The translations under genes were made by a program, and so were the position numbers. The notes under the pieces were generated by a model. That model ran no database searches and was not told where the DNA came from. It saw only the letters and a list, made by a program, of their open reading frames with translations. DNA of 64,000 nucleotides from an uncultured Eubacteriales bacterium (GTDB lineage Bacteria > Bacillota > Clostridia > Christensenellales > Borkfalkiaceae): contig UQPN01000007.1 in NCBI GenBank assembly GCA_900542935.1, positions 27,935 to 91,934 on the forward strand, given 5' to 3'. Each line of letters starts with the position of its first letter. Positions within the stretch are counted from its first letter, which is position 1. Below, piece after piece: positions 1 to 7,723 of this stretch.

Positions 1-2
1 TC

Positions 3-572
3 GAGTGGGGAAACAAATACATGGAGCTGGACGGCGGCACGATCGACTGCATCTGGAACGGCTTCACCTGGAACTGCGCGGACGACGACGGCACGAACAG
101 AAGCGATAAAATCGATTTCTCGGTGCCGTATATGCAGAACGCGCAATGCGTGGTGCGCGGCGCGAACGAAACGGAGCTGACCGACGCGGCGCAGTTCGAC
201 GGCAAGTCGGTGGCGTTCGAAGGGGGGTCCGCGGGCGAATCGTACGTGGGCGGCATCGAGGGGGTTACCATTAACAAAAAGGACGTAACCTCGCAGATGG
301 ACGCGATTAAAGCGGTGAACACGGGCACGGCGCAGTACGCGATTGTGGACGTATTGCTGGCGCAGAAGCTGGCGGGCAAGGGCGATTATACCAACCTTGT
401 TATAAACGAGGGCATCGCCATAGAAAAAGAGGAATACGCCGTGGGCTTCAAAAAGGGAAGCGAACTTACCGCGAAAGTGAACGGCGTGTTTAAAACGCTT
501 GCCGAGAACGGTTTTGCGGCGACGCTTGCCGAAAAATACGGGCTGACGAATTCGCTGCTGCTTACGAAATAA
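3..572 (+). CDS. Polar amino-acid ABC transporter substrate-binding protein (5' end outside window)
   Basis: C-terminal 189 residues of a periplasmic-binding-protein-like domain (SBP_bac_3 family). The frame is open to the window edge, so the ATG at 21 is internal and the signal peptide or lipobox lies outside. The stretch GTIDCIWNGFT and the later VDVLLAQKLA and EEYAVGFKKGSELT segments are typical of cystine/glutamine/arginine binding proteins. The protein would sit on the outer face of the membrane and deliver an amino acid to the permease coded 28 bp downstream. With the two following genes it forms a binding protein-permease-ATPase operon. The specific amino acid cannot be told from sequence. 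Confidence 0.9.
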   Translation, partial: EWGNKYMELDGGTIDCIWNGFTWNCADDDGTNRSDKIDFSVPYMQNAQCVVRGANETELTDAAQFDGKSVAFEGGSAGESYVGGIEGVTINKKDVTSQMDAIKAVNTGTAQYAIVDVLLAQKLAGKGDYTNLVINEGIAIEKEEYAVGFKKGSELTAKVNGVFKTLAENGFAATLAEKYGLTNSLLLTK

Positions 573-600
573 ACGATAAACTACAAGGAAAAATTTTGAA

Positions 601-1299
601 ATGACGTTTTTACAGGTTACGCAAAGCCTTCTGAAAGGCTTTGCCGTAACGGGGCTGCTGTTTATCTTAACGCTTTTGATAGCGATACCTCTGGGGCTTG
701 CGATCTGCTTTTGTTCGATGAGCAGATTCAAGCCCCTGCGGTGCGTTTCCAAGACGTTTGTGTGGATTATCCGCGGCGTGCCGTTAATGCTTCAATTATT
801 TGTGATTTACTATCTGCCGCGCTATTTTTCCGCTTCCGGCGCCAACTTCTGGGGAAAGCTGGATAACAAGCTGTATTTCAGCTACGGCATCGAATTCGGC
901 GGGGCGTTTATCGCCACTTTAATTGCCTTTGCTATCAATTACGCCTGCTATTTTTCGGAAATTTACCGCGGCGGCATTCAGAGCATCCCCAAAGGGCAGT
1001 ACGAGGCGGGCAAGGTACTGGGCATGACGAAAGGCGAAATTTTCCGCAAGGTGATTCTGGCGCAGGTTTTAAAAAACATTCTTGCGCCGATGAGCAACGA
1101 GGTGATTACGCTGGTGAAAGATACCGCGCTGGCGCGCGTGATCGGCGTGGTGGAAATCATCAAAGTGGCGGACAGGTTTGCCAGCAAGGCGCTGATATGG
1201 CCGCTTTTCTATACGGGGGCGTTTTATCTTGTCGCCGTGGGCGCGTTGACGTTGCTTTTCGGGTATCTTGAAAAGAAGCTTTCGTACTATAAGGTGTAA
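601..1299 (+). CDS. Amino-acid ABC transporter permease (HisM/GlnP family)
   Basis: A 232-residue integral membrane protein of the HEQRo/BPD_transp_1 family. Five or so hydrophobic segments are visible, starting at residues 10-35. The EAA-type cytoplasmic loop is at about residues 130-150 (QYEAGKVLGMTKGEIFRKVILAQ), where the ATPase docks. WIIRGVPLMLQLF near residue 60 is the usual RGTPLLVQLF motif of this family. AAGGAA about 10 nt upstream is a fair ribosome binding site. It is probably a homodimer working with the ATPase coded 11 bp downstream. Confidence 0.94.
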   Translation: MTFLQVTQSLLKGFAVTGLLFILTLLIAIPLGLAICFCSMSRFKPLRCVSKTFVWIIRGVPLMLQLFVIYYLPRYFSASGANFWGKLDNKLYFSYGIEFGGAFIATLIAFAINYACYFSEIYRGGIQSIPKGQYEAGKVLGMTKGEIFRKVILAQVLKNILAPMSNEVITLVKDTALARVIGVVEIIKVADRFASKALIWPLFYTGAFYLVAVGALTLLFGYLEKKLSYYKV

Positions 1300-1310
1300 C
1301 GGGTGAAAAC

Positions 1311-2156
1311 ATGGCGTTTTTAGAAGTGCGGGATATGCGGAAAAATTTCGGCGGCACGGAAGTTTTAAAAGGCGTTTCGTTCTCGCTGGAAAAAGGGAAA
1401 GTGCTTGCCGTAATCGGTTCGTCCGGCAACGGCAAAACCACGTTGTTGCGCTGCCTGAACGGGCTGGAAGAGGCGGACGGCGGCAGCGTTACGGTAGACG
1501 GCGTTACCGCGAATTACGGCGCGACGACCGAAGAAAATGCGGAAAACGGCGGAAAAAAACCGAAAAAGAAGAAGCGCGCGGCGGAAAAAGGCGCGGAAAA
1601 CAGGGATTTTACGCTGGTGTTTCAGAATTTTCAGCTGTTTCCGCAGTACACGGCGAAGCGGAACGTTTCGCTGGCGGCGGATTTAAGCGAGCTGCGGGCG
1701 CTGAAAACCGAGAAACTGCCGCGCAAAGAAAAAAGCGCGCTGAAAAAACAAATCAGGGAAAAGAACGACGAGAACGCGCGGCGGCTGCTGGAAAAAGTGG
1801 GATTGGCGGAAAAATGCGCCGCCTACCCGTGCGAGCTTTCGGGCGGGCAGCAACAGCGCGTGGCGATTGCGCGCGCTCTGGCGTTGCAGCCGAAAATTCT
1901 GTGCTTCGACGAGCCGACTTCCGCGCTGGACCCGCACCTGACGGGTGAAATTTCGGCGCTGATCAACGAGCTGAAAGCGGAGGGGCGCACGATGATTGTG
2001 GTAACGCACGAAATGGAGTTTGCGCGGAGCGTGGCGGACGAAATTTTATTTTTGCACGAGGGCAAAGCGGAGGAAAGCGGCAGCGCGGCGGAAGCGTTCG
2101 GCGCCCCGAAAAGCGCGCTTTTCAAGGCGTTTATCGACGGCGGAAAAAATAAATAA
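1311..2156 (+). CDS. Amino-acid ABC transporter ATP-binding protein with Lys/Glu-rich insertions
   Basis: ATPase subunit of the importer. Walker A is GSSGNGKT (residues 36-43), the Q-loop is at Gln105, the signature is LSGGQQQR, Walker B is ILCFDEP followed by TSALDP, and the switch His is in VVTHEMEF. At 281 residues it is longer than the usual 240-250. Two charged insertions account for this: a Lys/Glu-rich stretch at about 72-98 just before the Q-loop, and another at about 122-142 in the helical subdomain. All catalytic motifs are intact, so it should be functional. It ends the operon begun by the binding protein; a TrpR-like regulator follows 19 bp later. Confidence 0.94.
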   Translation: MAFLEVRDMRKNFGGTEVLKGVSFSLEKGKVLAVIGSSGNGKTTLLRCLNGLEEADGGSVTVDGVTANYGATTEENAENGGKKPKKKKRAAEKGAENRDFTLVFQNFQLFPQYTAKRNVSLAADLSELRALKTEKLPRKEKSALKKQIREKNDENARRLLEKVGLAEKCAAYPCELSGGQQQRVAIARALALQPKILCFDEPTSALDPHLTGEISALINELKAEGRTMIVVTHEMEFARSVADEILFLHEGKAEESGSAAEAFGAPKSALFKAFIDGGKNK

Positions 2157-2175
2157 AGGGGGCAGCGGTTGAATT

Positions 2176-2475
2176 ATGGTGAAAACGCAACAACAGGAAA
2201 CGGAAATGGAAAAGGTGCTTTACGAAACTTTTCTTGCGTGCAAAACGGCGGAGGACGTAAAGGCGCTGCTGGAAGATTTGTGCACGTACACGGAAACGGA
2301 GCAGATGGCGCAACGGGCGAAAGCGGCGCAGCTTTTAAAAGCGGGTAAAACGTATACGGAAGTGATTGCCGCCACGAATATTTCTTCGGCAACGCTTTCC
2401 AGAGTGTCGAGGTGCGTGCGCCACGGCAGCGGCGGCTATGAAAAATTTGTGCCGCAGGCGGAAAAGGAGGATTGA
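2176..2475 (+). CDS. YerC/YecD family TrpR-related DNA-binding protein
   Basis: A 99-residue all-helical protein with the Trp-repressor-like fold. Segments matching YerC/YecD are DLCTYTETEQMAQRAKAAQLL, then GKTYTEVIAATNISSATLSRV as the helix-turn-helix (about residues 57-77), then RCVRHGSGGYE. Family members are found widely in Firmicutes; their ligand is not well established. ATG 2176 follows AAAGGGGG at a long spacing of 12 nt; ATG 2206 (starting MEKVLYE) is an alternative start with AGGAAACGGA before it. It is 19 bp behind the amino-acid ABC operon, which makes co-transcription likely and a role in regulating that operon possible but unproven. Confidence 0.85.
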   Translation: MVKTQQQETEMEKVLYETFLACKTAEDVKALLEDLCTYTETEQMAQRAKAAQLLKAGKTYTEVIAATNISSATLSRVSRCVRHGSGGYEKFVPQAEKED

Positions 2476-2503
2476 CGGAAAGCGGCGGATAATTACCGTA
2501 ATT

Positions 2504-2567
2504 TTAGCCTTCCCCTTGGGGGGAAGGTGGATGAAGCGCAGCTTCGGACGAATGAGGGGCAGCTCTG
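2504..2567. repeat. Palindromic intergenic repeat, inverted copy
   Basis: Contains CCTTCCCC TTGG GGGGAAGG as a short dyad, followed on the same strand by CGCAGCTTCGG and GAATGAGGGGCAG. Read on the other strand it is CTGCCCCTCATTCG...CCTTCCCC, the same layout as copies at 10670-10720 and 10870-10935. It opens a 560-bp stretch (2476-3035) that holds repeats and no supportable gene. Confidence 0.75.
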
Positions 2568-2769
2568 TATAACGATATACTTGAAATAAAAGAAGCGCTA
2601 TTTTGCGTTTGAAAGGCGCTTTGTGGAAACAAGAGGCTGCCTGTCGCCGATGTCGGCTATGAGAAAACAGGGTGCGCCTCTTTGTTCGAAAAATTTTGTT
2701 AAGGCAATTTTTCAAACAAAAAAGAAAAGCAGGCTTTTCTTCATCACCTTGCATTGTGGAAAATCGGCT

Positions 2770-2830
2770 GCCCCTCATCACCTCGCTTCGCAAGGAGCTT
2801 CCCCCCGAGGGGAAGCTCCTTGCGAAGCGG
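2770..2830. repeat. Palindromic repeat with 21-bp perfect hairpin
   Basis: Begins GCCCCTCATCACC and folds into a perfect 21-bp stem: arm 2784-2804 (starts CGCTTCGCAAGG, ends CTTCCCC) pairs with 2809-2829 across a 4-nt loop CCGA. There is no T-run, so it is not a classic terminator. A related sequence is at 12571-12628. Confidence 0.8.
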
Positions 2831-2850
2831 CTGACAATTTTCAGTAGGCA

Positions 2851-2960
2851 AGGGGAAGCCTTGAAAAGGGCTGAGGCTGTTATTAGAGCAAAAAAAATCG
2901 AACAAGGTACGCCCCTCATCAGTCAACTATGTTGACAGCTTCCCCCCAAGGGGAAGCCTT
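2851..2960. repeat. Long palindromic repeat flanking the DUF559 gene (left copy)
   Basis: Order of blocks: GGGGAAGCCTTGAAAAGGGC, GCTGTTATTAGAGC, ATCGAACAAGGTACG, then CCCCTCATCAGTCAACTATG, TTGACAGCTTCCCC and GGGGAAGCC. The same order of blocks recurs at 3521-3624 to the right of the DUF559 gene, so the two copies are direct repeats. TCAACTATGTTGA is a small dyad inside the element. Confidence 0.85.
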
Positions 2961-3035
2961 GAAAAAGGCTAACAATTTTCAGCAGACAAGGGGAAGCCTT
3001 GAAAAATAAGGGATAGAATTTGAATACCGAAAAAA

Positions 3036-3389
3036 ATGAAACGACATAAAAATACGGAATTAACGCGGTTTTCAAAAGATTTGCGCGCGGGTATGACGAA
3101 AGAGGAAAAGAAACTCTGGTATGAGTTTTTAAAGGAGTTGCCCGTTACGATAAACCGCCAGAAAGTTTTCGGCAATTATATCGCCGATTTTTATTGCGCG
3201 CAGTATAAAGTGGCGATAGAACTGGACGGCTCGCAACATTTTTCCGATGTCGGCGATGCTTACGATAAAGAACGGACGAAGTATTTTACGGATTTGGGGA
3301 TTAAAGTCTTACGATATAGCAATCTTGAAATCAAGAAAAATTTTCGCGGCGTTTGCGAAGATATTTTAAAATATATTCCTGTATATTGA
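3036..3389 (+). CDS. DUF559 family endonuclease-like protein (Vsr-like fold)
   Basis: A 117-residue protein of the DUF559 family, related to the PD-(D/E)XK/very-short-patch-repair nuclease fold. Visible hallmarks are an N-terminal basic helix (LRAGMTKEEKKLWYEFLK), the core ADFYCAQYKVAIELDGSQH at about residues 49-67 with candidate catalytic Asp and Glu, and a C-terminal KVLRYSNLEI strand. No strong Shine-Dalgarno precedes the ATG. It is a lone gene bracketed by near-identical palindromic repeats, 2851-2960 on the left and 3478-3624 on the right. This suggests it travels with them, but no transposase or terminal target duplication was found. Biochemical function of the family is unsettled. Confidence 0.85.
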   Translation: MKRHKNTELTRFSKDLRAGMTKEEKKLWYEFLKELPVTINRQKVFGNYIADFYCAQYKVAIELDGSQHFSDVGDAYDKERTKYFTDLGIKVLRYSNLEIKKNFRGVCEDILKYIPVY

Positions 3390-3477
3390 TTTCGGCTTCC
3401 TTGAAGGAAGCCTTTATTATTTCTATAATATCGGCTTATTTTATTTCTATAATACCGGCTATGAGAAAACAAGGTAC

Positions 3478-3624
3478 GCCCCTCATCAGTCAACTACGTT
3501 GACAGCTTCCCCCCGAGGGGAAGCCTTGAAAAAGGCTGAGCCTGTTATTAGAGCAAAAAAATCGAACAAGGTACGCCCCTCATCAGTCAACTATGTTGAC
3601 AGCTTCCCCCCCAAGGGGAAGCCT
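3478..3624. repeat. Two palindromic repeat units to the right of the DUF559 gene
   Basis: Unit one is 3478-3526 and unit two 3575-3624, both of the form CCCCTCATCAGTCAACTA..TTGACAGCTTCCCC..GGGGAAGCC. The linker 3528-3573 repeats the GCTGAGCCTGTTATTAGAGC...GAACAAGGTACG block found left of the gene. Just before unit one, CGGCTATGAGAAAACAAGGT (3456-3475) echoes CGGCTATGAGAAAACAGGGT at 2655-2674. The gap 3390-3762 otherwise holds only the XRE promoter region. Confidence 0.85.
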
Positions 3625-3676
3625 TTTTTGCTTATATATATTTGTGTTACACCATATTATTATTGATATTTGTCAA

Positions 3677-3743
3677 AATATCGAGTATCACACGATATTA
3701 CCGCTTGACACTAATCATATTTTCAATCATTAACTTCTATAAT
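3677..3743 (+). promoter_or_regulatory. Putative operator and -10 box before the XRE regulator
   Basis: AATATCG (3677-3683) and CGATATT (3693-3699) form a 7-bp inverted repeat with a 9-bp spacer, a plausible autoregulatory operator. TATAAT at 3738-3743 is a perfect -10. The only good -35 (TTGACA, 3705-3710) is 27 bp away, too far for normal use, so the promoter architecture is uncertain. Confidence 0.4.
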
Positions 3744-3762
3744 ATGTTTATAGGAGCTAAGA

Positions 3763-4077
3763 ATGTCGATTCAAGAAATAATACTTCGCATAAGCCTGAT
3801 GCGAACCGAAGCAAATTTGTCCGCACGTGAGCTCAGCGGGCGGATAGGAAAAAGCGGAAGCTATATCAATGCGCTTGAAGCGCAGAAAGGCGGTTTCGAG
3901 CCGTCGCTTTCGGCGCTGCTGGATATGATTGAAGTGTGCGGGAAAACGCCCGAAGAGTTTTTCTATCACGACCCCGCGCAGTACAGGCAGGATATGGAGC
4001 TGTTGCAGCATTTCAAAAAGCTGACGCCCGAACAGAAAGCGGCGATTCTGACGTTGGTGGAAAAGTTTCTGGCGTAA
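3763..4077 (+). CDS. XRE-family helix-turn-helix transcriptional regulator
   Basis: A 104-residue protein with an N-terminal Cro/C1-type helix-turn-helix at about residues 8-65; SARELSGRIGKSGSYINALE covers the two recognition helices. The C-terminal part (LTPEQKAAILTLVEKFL) is a short helical tail common in small XRE regulators of Clostridia. AGGAG at 3752-3756 gives a good start. It is probably a DNA-binding dimer. The target is unknown; comEC begins 30 bp downstream and could be co-transcribed. Confidence 0.9.
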   Translation: MSIQEIILRISLMRTEANLSARELSGRIGKSGSYINALEAQKGGFEPSLSALLDMIEVCGKTPEEFFYHDPAQYRQDMELLQHFKKLTPEQKAAILTLVEKFLA

Positions 4078-4107
4078 TCCGGGGGGATTTTTACGAAAGA
4101 CGGGGAA

Positions 4108-5736
4108 ATGCGCGGGAATGTTTCCGCGCGCGGTTGGCATAGAATATTTGCGGGACGGCTGTTTAATTTCCGTCCCGCTTTGTCGTGTGCGGTTGCGATT
4201 GCCGTCGGTATTCTGTTTGCCGTAAAGCTGCGCTTTTACGGGGTGCGCGCCGCGGCGGCGCCGCTGGCGGCGGGACTGATTTTTGCGGCGGCTTGCGCGT
4301 GTTTTACCCTCGGAAACGAAGCGGCGGAATGTCCGGCAAAACGATGGCGGGTGCGGTTGGCGCGGTTTTTCGCCGTGTGCGTCGGCTTTTTTGCGGGCGC
4401 AGGCGATTTTTATCTGTACGCGGCGCGGTACGAATCGGCGGCGGACGTAAGCGGAATAACGTACGTAACGGCGCTGGTGGAAGAATCGCGCGAAACGGAT
4501 AAAGGCGTGTGGTATATGCTGAAAAACGTATCGTTCGACGGGCGCGCGGCAGAGGGGAAACTGGCGTTGTACATGTACGCGGCGGGAAGTAAGAAAATCG
4601 CGGACGAGGGGAGCATGGTGGCGTTCAACGCGGAAATTTCGGCGAACACCGCCTGGACGGACGAGGAAAACGGGAGAGAAAACCGCGCCTACGAGTGGCG
4701 GCGGGATTTGCGCTACGAGGCGGCGGCTTGTAAAAACTTCCGCGTGATCGGAAACGCCGCGGGGCTGTTTACGCGCATGCGTTTGCGGCTGAAAGAGGCG
4801 TTGAAGAAGTCGGCTTCGCCCGAAGCGTACGCGCTGGGCACGGCGGTTTTGACGGGCGATACGGCGGAGATGGACGGCGAGCTGCTGGATAGCTTCCGTT
4901 ACGGCGGCGTGGCGCATATTTTTGCGGTTTCGGGCTTGCACGTAGGCGCGTTGTTCGCCTTTTTGCTTGCGATTTTTTCGAAACGGCGTGCGTTGCCCGG
5001 CGCGGCGAAATGGCTGATTGCGGCGGGTGTGCTGGCGTTTTACGGGGGCATTTGCGGGTTTTCGGCAAGCGTGGCGCGCGCGATCGTGATGTGTCTTGCG
5101 TTTTATGCGGATAAATTGTTCGGCGGCAAGCGCGATTCGGCGGAGAGCATGGGCAAAGCGGCGGCGTTGGTGCAGGCGGTATCGCCTGCGGCGATTTTCG
5201 ACGCGGGATTTCTGCTTTCGTTCGGCGCCGTGGCGGGAATTTTAAGTTTGTCGCCCGTGATTTCGCGGCTGCTTTCGGCGTGGATTCCCGCGCGCGGAAG
5301 AGGTAGAAAGGCGCTGCGCGGGGCGGTGGCGGCGGTTTCGGTATCGCTGGGTGCAACGGCGGTAACGCTGCCCGTGATGTGCCGTTGCTTCGGGTACGTA
5401 TCGGGGGTTTCGCTGCTTCTGAACGTTTTTATCGTGCCGCTTGTTTCGGCGGCGTTTCCCGTGTTTCTGGCGCTTGCCGCGGTTGCCGCGGCGGTGCCGC
5501 CGCTGGCGGGCGCGGCGTTGTATCTGCCGTCTTTGGCGCTTTCGGGGCTGAGCACGCTGTTTTATGCGGCGGATTTTTCGGCGTTCGCGATAGAATTTCC
5601 GTTTTCGGCGGTTTCGCTTGTCGGGTATTACGGGGCGTGCCTTTGCGCGGGAGATAAGGTGAATTTGCGCTACCGTGTGCGGGTTGCGGGGATTTTTGCG
5701 GGGCTGTTTGTATGTTCCGCCGGGTTTTTCCTGTAA
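4108..5736 (+). CDS. comEC: ComEC/Rec2-family DNA-uptake channel protein lacking the C-terminal MBL domain
   Basis: A 542-residue polytopic membrane protein. The N-terminal third has two to three membrane segments and an OB-like DUF4131 region (VTALVEESRETDKGVWYML). The Competence domain (PF03772) starts near residue 245 with LTGDTAEMD, then FAVSGLHVGALFAFLL. Full ComEC proteins are about 700-800 residues and end in a metallo-beta-lactamase-like domain that degrades the non-transported strand. Here the protein stops after the membrane domain, so any nuclease would have to be a separate protein. Start is ATG 4108 with a weak purine-rich site upstream. It lies between an XRE regulator and holA; a comEC-holA order is common in Firmicutes. 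Confidence 0.88.
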   Translation: MRGNVSARGWHRIFAGRLFNFRPALSCAVAIAVGILFAVKLRFYGVRAAAAPLAAGLIFAAACACFTLGNEAAECPAKRWRVRLARFFAVCVGFFAGAGDFYLYAARYESAADVSGITYVTALVEESRETDKGVWYMLKNVSFDGRAAEGKLALYMYAAGSKKIADEGSMVAFNAEISANTAWTDEENGRENRAYEWRRDLRYEAAACKNFRVIGNAAGLFTRMRLRLKEALKKSASPEAYALGTAVLTGDTAEMDGELLDSFRYGGVAHIFAVSGLHVGALFAFLLAIFSKRRALPGAAKWLIAAGVLAFYGGICGFSASVARAIVMCLAFYADKLFGGKRDSAESMGKAAALVQAVSPAAIFDAGFLLSFGAVAGILSLSPVISRLLSAWIPARGRGRKALRGAVAAVSVSLGATAVTLPVMCRCFGYVSGVSLLLNVFIVPLVSAAFPVFLALAAVAAAVPPLAGAALYLPSLALSGLSTLFYAADFSAFAIEFPFSAVSLVGYYGACLCAGDKVNLRYRVRVAGIFAGLFVCSAGFFL

Positions 5737-5763
5737 AAAATGGCGAAAGCGCGGCGCGGATTC

Positions 5764-5798
5764 TTGCGTTTTAAAAAGATGTGTGCTATAATACTGCT
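5764..5798 (+). promoter_or_regulatory. holA promoter placing transcription start at the ATG
   Basis: TTGCGT (5764-5769), an exact 17-bp spacer, and TATAAT (5787-5792). The A of the holA ATG is position 5799, seven nt beyond the -10 hexamer, which is the usual initiation distance. The mRNA would then have no 5' leader. No Shine-Dalgarno is present in CTATAATACTGCT before the ATG. Confidence 0.65.
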
Positions 5799-6788
5799 AT
5801 GAAATACGTGGATTTCAGAAAATTTACCGACGAGAACGGGGCGCAGAGCGTGTATCTCTTCGAGGGCGAAGAGGCGTACTTCCGCGACGGCGGCGTGAAT
5901 CTGCTGCTCGGCCGTTTCGTGGCGGATAAAACGCTGGATTACGCCACGTTTGAGGGCGCGGCGCTGAAAAACAATAAAAACGCGTTTGTTTCGGCGTGCG
6001 CTTCCTATCCGTTTTTAAGCGAACGGAGGCTGGTGCGGGTTACGGAATGGTATCCGACGGAAAAGGAATACGAGTCCGTGCTGAAACCCGTGGTTGATAA
6101 CCCCGCGCCGGGGGTAACGGTGGCGATCGTGAACGCGGCGAAAACGAAAAACGGCGCGGCAAAGCTTTCTGCGAAAAAAGGAATCACCGTTGTGGATTGC
6201 GGGAAAAGCGACGAACAGACGGTGGTGAAGTGGATATTTCTGACTTTGAAACGCGCGGGAGTGGCGGCGGACGCGGCTACCTGCGGCAGAGTTGCGGAAT
6301 ACTGCGTGTACGATATGAGCCGCATTTCGAAGGAGACGGAAAAGCTGATATTGTACTGCCTGGCGAAAGGCGAACCGCTTTCGGATACGATTGTGGACGA
6401 AATCGTGTACCCCGACAGCGCGTATAAGATTTACGAGCTTTCCAACGCGCTGGCGGCGAAAAACGCGGAGAAATTCGAAAGGATTGCTTCGGAGCTGTTT
6501 ACGAAGGGATTCGACGAGAACGCGCTGATTTCTTCTTTATGTTCGTATTTCAGAACGCTGTACGAGGTGAGTACGGCTTCGGGAAGCGAGAAAGAGATTG
6601 CGGCGAACCTCGGCATGAACGAATATGCCGTGAAAAAGAACCGCAGGCAGGCAGGCGAAACGGGCAGAAAAAAAGTGTACGAATGCTACGAGTATCTGTT
6701 TTCGGCGCTGGGAAGAATAAGAAGCGGCGCCCTGACGGCGGGCGCGGCGTTCAAGGAAGCGAAAGCGAAATTGCTGCTTGGCGACTGA
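5799..6788 (+). CDS. holA: DNA polymerase III subunit delta
   Basis: A 329-residue clamp-loader delta subunit, which opens the beta sliding clamp together with the gamma/tau subunits. Matching segments are YLFEGEEAYF near the start (the degenerate P-loop region LFxGxExxL), SERRLVRVTEW, and the C-terminal collar domain with ISSLCSYFRTLYEV and a helical end. The start is set at MKYVDF because an upstream in-frame ATG (5781) overlaps the -10 box. This makes the gene a candidate leaderless transcript. It follows comEC by 62 bp and precedes cdaA. Confidence 0.9.
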   Translation: MKYVDFRKFTDENGAQSVYLFEGEEAYFRDGGVNLLLGRFVADKTLDYATFEGAALKNNKNAFVSACASYPFLSERRLVRVTEWYPTEKEYESVLKPVVDNPAPGVTVAIVNAAKTKNGAAKLSAKKGITVVDCGKSDEQTVVKWIFLTLKRAGVAADAATCGRVAEYCVYDMSRISKETEKLILYCLAKGEPLSDTIVDEIVYPDSAYKIYELSNALAAKNAEKFERIASELFTKGFDENALISSLCSYFRTLYEVSTASGSEKEIAANLGMNEYAVKKNRRQAGETGRKKVYECYEYLFSALGRIRSGALTAGAAFKEAKAKLLLGD

Positions 6789-6847
6789 GCGGGCGCGAAA
6801 GAACGCGCGCTTAAAAATTACGAAGGAAAAGGAACGGAGGATAGGTT

Positions 6848-7723
6848 ATGGCGAATATGCTTCTGGCGGAAGCGACGGGCTTTGCCGCATGGGCGAAGAG
6901 CGCGGGCGAATTTTTTACGGGCTTTCGGGGAATCTACGTTGCGGAAATCGCGGCGTTGTTTCTGATGTTTACGTTCGTATCGAGAACGCTGAAAGAAAAC
7001 GACGCCACGCGTATGATGATCGCTTACTGGGCGATGATTGTTATCGTGGGCGTGCTTTCGTACGCGGTGGACTTTTTGGACGCGCAGTTCTATCTGTACT
7101 TTTTGCTGATTCTTTCCGCGTTTATGCTGATTATGTTCAACGTGGAAATCAAAAAGAGCCTCTGGGATTCGCATACGGATAAAACGATACTGAACGAAAT
7201 GATTTCCGCGAAAGACAGCGTGCCCGGCACGGAATCGGCGGAGCGGTGCATCGCCGATATTATCCGCGCGCTGCAGAATATGTCCAAAAACAACGTGGGA
7301 GCGCTGATCGTGCTTTCGAAGGGCAATCTGCCGAAGCAGGTTTTGCAGAGCGGCGTAAGGACGGACGCGGATATTTCCACGCAGCTGATAGAGGGTATTT
7401 TCTTCCCGAAAGCGCCTTTGCACGACGGCGCCATGATTTTAAAGGGGCATAAGATTCAGGCGGCGGGGTGCTTTCTGCCGCTGACGCAGAAAACAAACTA
7501 CCCCAAAGATTTCGGTACGCGGCATCGCGCGGGCATCGGCATTACGGAAGTTGCCAACGTGGTATCGCTGGTGGTTTCGGAAGAGACGGGCATTATTTCC
7601 ATCATCAAGCAGGGCAACGTACAGCGGTACGCCGATTACGACATGCTGCTTTCGGCGCTGCGCGATTATTACTGGCAGGAACTGCCGCTTGCGGATAAAA
7701 AGTCGAGAGGAATCGTGAAATGA
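6848..7723 (+). CDS. cdaA: Membrane-bound diadenylate cyclase CdaA
   Basis: A 291-residue enzyme making cyclic di-AMP from two ATP. Three hydrophobic helices lie in residues 25-100, then a DAC (DisA_N) domain with the catalytic LHDGA motif at 191-195 (DGA 193-195) and GTRHRAG at 223-229 (RHR 225-227). All expected motifs are present. GGAGG about 8 nt upstream of the ATG defines the start. In most Firmicutes cdaA is followed by cdaR and glmM. Here the stop codon overlaps the ATG of a 34-codon gene that resembles only the start of CdaR. The nucleotide usually controls potassium and osmolyte transport; a candidate target operon lies at 22803-24957. Confidence 0.95.
   Translation: MANMLLAEATGFAAWAKSAGEFFTGFRGIYVAEIAALFLMFTFVSRTLKENDATRMMIAYWAMIVIVGVLSYAVDFLDAQFYLYFLLILSAFMLIMFNVEIKKSLWDSHTDKTILNEMISAKDSVPGTESAERCIADIIRALQNMSKNNVGALIVLSKGNLPKQVLQSGVRTDADISTQLIEGIFFPKAPLHDGAMILKGHKIQAAGCFLPLTQKTNYPKDFGTRHRAGIGITEVANVVSLVVSEETGIISIIKQGNVQRYADYDMLLSALRDYYWQELPLADKKSRGIVK

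Noticed and set aside
2335..2919. 194-codon minus-strand frame over YerC and repeats
   Set aside because: Half of it is antisense to the YerC-like gene and half runs through palindromic repeats.
3705..3743. TTGACA-TATAAT promoter for the XRE gene
   Set aside because: The spacer is 27 bp, too long for a normal sigma-A promoter; only the -10 was kept as a candidate.
3757..4941. 394-codon minus-strand open frame opposite XRE and comEC
   Set aside because: Covers two well-supported plus-strand genes and is extremely Arg/Gln-rich.
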